Shown: in pieces, positions 60,291 to 64,000 of the stretch
Layout: each line of letters opens with the position of its first letter
How positions within the stretch are numbered: position 1 is the stretch's first letter
Source of the DNA: Robbsia sp. KACC 23696
GTDB taxonomy: Bacteria; Pseudomonadota; Gammaproteobacteria; Burkholderiales; Burkholderiaceae
Length of the DNA: 64,000 nt
Direction: 5' to 3'
NCBI RefSeq assembly: GCF_039852015.1
Contig: NZ_CP156627.1
Span: forward strand, 1,426,001-1,490,000
The notes under the pieces: model-generated
Database searches by the model: none
Told to the model about the DNA's origin: nothing
Seen by the model: the letters and a program-made list of their open reading frames with translations, nothing else
Program-made: the position numbers and the translations under genes

Positions 60291-61118
60291 ATGCGTTATG
60301 AAGGCCGTTGGAAAACCGTCAAGGTCGATGTCGCGGAAGGAATTGCATGGGTATCGTTCAATCGACCCGAGAAGCGCAACGCGATGAGCCCAACGCTGAA
60401 CACGGAAATGATCGAGGTGCTCGAAGCGGTCGAGCTCGATGCCGAAGCGCAGGTCCTGGTGCTCACCGGCGAAGGCGATGCGTGGACTGCCGGGATGGAC
60501 TTGAAGGAATATTTTCGCGAAGTCGACGCCGGCCCCGAGATTTTGCAGGAAAAGATCCGCCGCGACGCATGCCGCTGGCAATGGCAACTGCTACGGATGT
60601 ACGCGAAGCCGACCATCGCGATGGTCAACGGTTGGTGCTTCGGTGGCGGTTTCTCGCCGTTGGTGGCGTGCGACCTGGCGATCGCCGCCGACGAAGCCAC
60701 GTTCGGCCTCTCCGAAATCAACTGGGGCATTCCGCCGGGTAATCTGGTGAGCAAGGCAATGGCCGATACCGTCGGGCATCGTCAAGCGCTGTATTACATC
60801 ATGACGGGCGAGACGTTCACGGGGCAGGAAGCGACGCGGATGGGCCTCGTCAATAAGAGCGTGCCGCGTGCCGAACTGCGCGAGGTGACGCGTGCGTTGG
60901 CCGGCAAACTGCTCGACAAGAACCCGGTGGTGTTGCGCGCGGCGAAGCATGGCTTCAAGCGTTGTCGCGAACTGACGTGGGATCAGAACGAAGACTATTT
61001 GTACGCGAAGCTCGATCAGGCGCAATTGCGCGATCCGGAAGGCGGCCGGGAGCAGGGCCTGAAGCAGTTCCTCGACGAAAAGGCGATCAAGCCGGGTCTG
61101 CAAGCGTACAAGCGCTGA
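60291..61118 (+). CDS. ech: p-Hydroxycinnamoyl-CoA hydratase/lyase (feruloyl-CoA to vanillin)
   Basis: This is a crotonase-fold enzyme of 275 residues that hydrates feruloyl-CoA and cleaves the product to vanillin and acetyl-CoA. The sequence closely follows the known HCHL/Ech proteins: YEGRWKTVKV at the start, AGMDLKEYFREVDAGPEILQ, MVNGWCFGGGFSPLVACDLAI with the oxyanion-hole glycines, GLSEINWGIPPGN with the catalytic Glu, and YLYAKLDQ with the active-site Tyr. It ends KPGLQAYKR. ATG 60291 follows GGAGAA. It is the first gene of the ech-vdh-fcs set. Confidence 0.96.
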   Translation: MRYEGRWKTVKVDVAEGIAWVSFNRPEKRNAMSPTLNTEMIEVLEAVELDAEAQVLVLTGEGDAWTAGMDLKEYFREVDAGPEILQEKIRRDACRWQWQLLRMYAKPTIAMVNGWCFGGGFSPLVACDLAIAADEATFGLSEINWGIPPGNLVSKAMADTVGHRQALYYIMTGETFTGQEATRMGLVNKSVPRAELREVTRALAGKLLDKNPVVLRAAKHGFKRCRELTWDQNEDYLYAKLDQAQLRDPEGGREQGLKQFLDEKAIKPGLQAYKR

Positions 61119-61199
61119 TCGGTCGCAACGACGTGACGTTCTGATCACGCGGACCACTGCGAAAGATGCGGCGAAAAAGACTGCGAGGAGACGGCAGAC

Positions 61200-62651
61200 A
61201 TGCAAGAAGTGACCTTGTTGATTGGCGGCGAAAGCCGCGGTGCGTCGGACGGAAAGACCTTCGAGCGCATCAATCCGGCGACCGGTCGGGCGGCGTCGCG
61301 TGCGGCAGCCGCCACGCCGGCCGATGCCGACGCGGCGGTCGAAGCGGCGTCGGGGGCCTTTCCGGTCTGGTCGGCGCTGGCACCCACCGAGCGCCGCAAG
61401 CGTTTGCTGGCGGCAGCCGATCTGATGGATGCCCGCACGACGCAATTCATCGAAACCGGTGTCGCCGAGACGGGTGCGATGCCGAACTGGTATGGCTTCA
61501 ACGTCATGCTGGCCGCCAATATGTTGCGTGAGGCTGCGGCGATGACGACGCAGATCGACGGTGCCGTGGTGCCTTCCGACATCCCCGGCAGCCTCGCAAT
61601 GGCGGTGCGCCAGCCTTGCGGCGTGGTGCTCGGCATGGCGCCTTGGAATGCACCGGTGATCCTCGGCACCCGGGCAATTGCCATGCCGCTGGCGTGCGGC
61701 AACACCGTCGTGCTCAAGGCGTCGGAAGGTTGTCCGGGCGTGCATCGCTTGATCGGCAGCGTGCTGGAGGAGGCCGGTCTCGGCGATGGCGTGGTCAATG
61801 TCATCACGCATGCGGCGGAAGATGCGCCGGCGATCGTCGCGCGGCTGATCGCGCATCCGGCGGTACGTCGTGTGAATTTCACCGGCTCGACGCGCGTCGG
61901 GCGCATTGTCGCGCAACATGCGGCGACGCATCTCAAGCCGGCATTGCTGGAACTCGGCGGTAAAGCGCCGGTGGTGGTGCTAGACGACGCCGATCTGGAT
62001 GCGGCGGTTTCAGGCATTGCCTTCGGTGCGTTTTTCAATCAGGGGCAGATTTGCATGTCGACGGAGCGCGTGATCGTCGACCGCAAGATCGCGGATGCTT
62101 TGGTGGAGAAGCTTGCGGCCAAGGCGCGGACGTTAAAAGCGGGTGACCCGGCCGCGACGGACTCCGTGCTCGGCATGCTTGAAAGCGCGGGTGCTGCGCA
62201 ACGCATCAAGACGTTGATCGACGATGCGCGCGCGAAAGGCGCGACGTTGCCGGTTGGCTGCAAGGTCGATGGCGCTGTGATGCAGCCGGCGATCGTCGAC
62301 GGGATCACCGCCGACATGACGCTGTATGCCGAAGAATCGTTCGGTCCGGTGGTCACGGTGCAGCGTGTGGACGGCGACGAGGAGGCGATTCGAATCGCCA
62401 ACGACAGCGAGTACGGACTCTCGGCAGCGGTATTTAGTCGCGATATGTCACGCGCCTTGAACGTGGCGAAGCGGATTGAATCGGGTATCTGCCATATCAA
62501 CGGCCCGACCGTGCACGACGAAGCGCAGATGCCGTTCGGCGGCGTGAAGAAAAGCGGTTATGGGCGATTCGGCAGTAAAGCGTCGATTGCAGAGTTCACG
62601 GATCTGCGTTGGATCACGATTCAAAGCGGCCCTCGGCACTATCCGATCTGA
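61200..62651 (+). CDS. vdh: Vanillin dehydrogenase (aldehyde dehydrogenase family)
   Basis: This is an NAD(P)-dependent aldehyde dehydrogenase of 483 residues, normal length. Catalytic residues are visible: Glu251 in LELGGKAP and Cys285 in NQGQICMST; APWNAPVILGTRA, the FTGSTRVG cofactor loop and ESFGPVVTV further identify the family. The N-terminus (VTLLIGGESRGASDGKTFERINPATG) and the position between ech and fcs indicate vanillin to vanillate as the reaction. GAGGAGA precedes the ATG. It starts 81 bases after ech and lies upstream of fcs, so all three are likely one transcript. Confidence 0.94.
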   Translation: MQEVTLLIGGESRGASDGKTFERINPATGRAASRAAAATPADADAAVEAASGAFPVWSALAPTERRKRLLAAADLMDARTTQFIETGVAETGAMPNWYGFNVMLAANMLREAAAMTTQIDGAVVPSDIPGSLAMAVRQPCGVVLGMAPWNAPVILGTRAIAMPLACGNTVVLKASEGCPGVHRLIGSVLEEAGLGDGVVNVITHAAEDAPAIVARLIAHPAVRRVNFTGSTRVGRIVAQHAATHLKPALLELGGKAPVVVLDDADLDAAVSGIAFGAFFNQGQICMSTERVIVDRKIADALVEKLAAKARTLKAGDPAATDSVLGMLESAGAAQRIKTLIDDARAKGATLPVGCKVDGAVMQPAIVDGITADMTLYAEESFGPVVTVQRVDGDEEAIRIANDSEYGLSAAVFSRDMSRALNVAKRIESGICHINGPTVHDEAQMPFGGVKKSGYGRFGSKASIAEFTDLRWITIQSGPRHYPI

Positions 62652-62688
62652 GCGTTGCGATCGCGCTTTCCACAAAGGAGACAGGCTT

Positions 62689-64000
62689 TGCATTCCGAGC
62701 CGATACAAAAGAACCCCGCCGACGCGCCCAAGCACTACCGGGCGACGACGATTGCTGCCTCGTCCTTGCACGCGCAGCAGCAAGGCGACACGTGGTATCT
62801 GCGCGCGGCCGAGCCGCTCGGCGCGCATCCGCACCGTCTGACCGAACGGCTCGTGAGCGGTACGCGGGCGCATCCTGAACAATGGTTGGCGGCACGCCGA
62901 GGCAGCGATGGTCGATGGATAGGCTTGTCCTACGCCACCGCGCTGCAAAGTGCACGCGCAATCGGCCAGGGCCTGCTTGCACGGGGTCTGTCCGCTGAAC
63001 GGCCGGTCGTGATCCTGTCGGGCAACGATCTCGAACATCTGCAACTCGCGCTCGGCGCGATGTGGGCGGGCGTGCCGTATGCCGCGATTTCTCCCGCCTA
63101 TGCGCTGGCTTCCGGCGACTTCGGCAAGCTGCGCCATACGATCGATTTGCTGACACCGGGTCTCGTGTTTGCAAGCGTCTACGATACGTTCGCGAAGGCA
63201 ATCGACACGACCGTGTCCTCCGATGTCGAAGTGGTGGCCGCGACATTGCCACGAGCAAAGCCGGCGGCACGCGACGTGACAGCATTCGAGGATCTGCTGA
63301 ACACACAGCCCACCACGGTCGATGCGGTGCACGCCGAAGTGAGTCCGGACGCCATCGCTAAATTCCTTTTCACCTCGGGTTCGACGAAGCTGCCGAAGGC
63401 CGTGCCGACCACGCATCGCATGCTGTGCAGCAATCAGCAGATGCTGCTGGAGACCTTCCCCGAGTTCGCGAAGGAACCGCCGGTGCTGGTCGACTGGCTG
63501 CCCTGGAACCACACATTCGGCGGCAGTCATAACGTGGGGATTGCGCTCTACAACGGCGGCACGCTCTATATCGACGACGGCAAACCGATCAACGGAAAAT
63601 TCGAGGAAACACTGCGCAATCTGCGTGAAATCGCGCCCACTATCTACTTCAACGTGCCGAAGGGGTGGGAGGAGCTGGCGATGGCGCTCGAACGCGACGG
63701 GCAATTGCGAGAGACGTTTTTCTCACGCGTGAAGGTGTATTTCTTCGCAGGCGCGGGATTATCGCAAGCAGCCTGGGACCGGCTCGAACGCGTCACCGAA
63801 ACATATTGCGGCGAGCGCATACGCATCATGGCGGGGCTCGGCATGACCGAGACGTCGCCGGCATGCTTGTTCACCACGGGGCCTGTCAAGTGCGCGGGCT
63901 ATGTGGGCTTGCCCGCGCCCGGCTGCGACGTCAAACTCGCGCCGGTTGGCGACAAGCTTGAGGCACGTTATCGAGGGCCGCACGTCATGGCGGGATACTG
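62689..64000 (+). CDS. fcs: Feruloyl-CoA synthetase (3' end outside the window)
   Basis: This is an ATP-dependent acyl-CoA ligase that activates ferulate, and probably other hydroxycinnamates, with CoA. The frame is open from TTG 62689 (GGAG 8 bases upstream) to the window end: 437 codons of an expected 600 or so. It has the AMP-binding P-loop FLFTSGSTKLPKAVPTTHRM, LVDWLPWNHTFGG and GLGMTETSPA, all characteristic of this family. The HYRATTIAASSLHAQQQGDTWYLR N-terminus is also typical of Fcs. It lies 37 bases after vdh and gives the substrate for Ech. Confidence 0.94.

Noticed and set aside
60591-61931. 446-codon minus-strand frame opposite ech and vdh
   Set aside because: Both plus-strand genes are recognised with catalytic residues; the antisense frame is Arg/His-rich and featureless.
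62448-63704. 418-codon minus-strand frame opposite fcs
   Set aside because: fcs is open to the window end with AMP-binding motifs; the antisense frame is a shadow.
1-64000. tRNA, rRNA or CRISPR features
   Set aside because: Nothing resembling conserved rRNA segments, tRNA T-loops with matching arms, or regular repeat-spacer arrays was seen.

Overview
The window is high-GC DNA from a Gram-negative beta-proteobacterium, most likely Burkholderia sensu lato (Burkholderiales). I base this on the 'GSRFGLKGSEDLGGG'-type general porins, the LysR/GntR/AraC/MarR-rich catabolic gene clusters, NodT-type efflux, a two-partner-secretion CDI locus and the IS3/IS30/IS66/IS21 mix. I cannot name the species. 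Nothing in the sequence looks like rRNA, tRNA or CRISPR.

Layout. 1-6.4 kb: 3' end of a porin, a muconate-cycloisomerase-family enzyme with a periplasmic binding protein, a convergent amidase and a family-5 solute-binding protein. 6.6-10.9 kb: an acidic, cysteine-free, harpin-like protein, a DUF1653 protein, a tannase/feruloyl-esterase-family hydrolase and an SDR. 11-15.8 kb: divergent LysR and GntR regulators, a deleted MHS transporter, a PPOX-type flavoprotein, a PDR/VanB-type reductase and a frameshifted AraC regulator. 16-18.4 kb: an NmrA-like gene whose 3' end is replaced by IS3 sequence, and an SDR with its TetR repressor sharing one operator type. 18.6-27.4 kb: a tripartite RND efflux pump with two paralogous TetR regulators, a decayed IMP dehydrogenase gene between them, and a repeated 24-bp operator. 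27.5-31.4 kb: an IS graveyard (IS66, IS3, IS30, broken lldD).

31.4-52 kb is the most striking part. It is a two-partner secretion/contact-dependent inhibition locus: short TpsA, TpsB transporter, parvulin isomerase, then a 3749-residue CdiA-like effector. The effector ends in an RNase Sa/barnase-type domain and is followed directly by a barstar-type immunity gene. Downstream are two displaced toxin-immunity modules: a 5'-truncated CdiA C-terminus with a putative immunity gene, and a toxin tail with an Imm40-type gene. They are separated by IS21, IS3 and IS66 sequence, as expected of a locus that exchanges toxin ends by recombination.

52-55 kb is more IS debris and a frameshifted lipoprotein. 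55.1-64 kb is a coherent ferulate/hydroxycinnamate cluster. An outer-membrane-type feruloyl esterase/tannase, a porin and an aromatic-acid MFS transporter lie on the minus strand with a MarR-type repressor. Divergently, ech, vdh and fcs (cut by the window end) would activate ferulate to feruloyl-CoA, cleave it to vanillin and oxidise vanillin to vanillate. A palindrome around ATATCAGG lies upstream of both arms and is the likely MarR operator.

Several genes carry single-base indels, some in short homopolymers. They may be true decay or sequencing errors.
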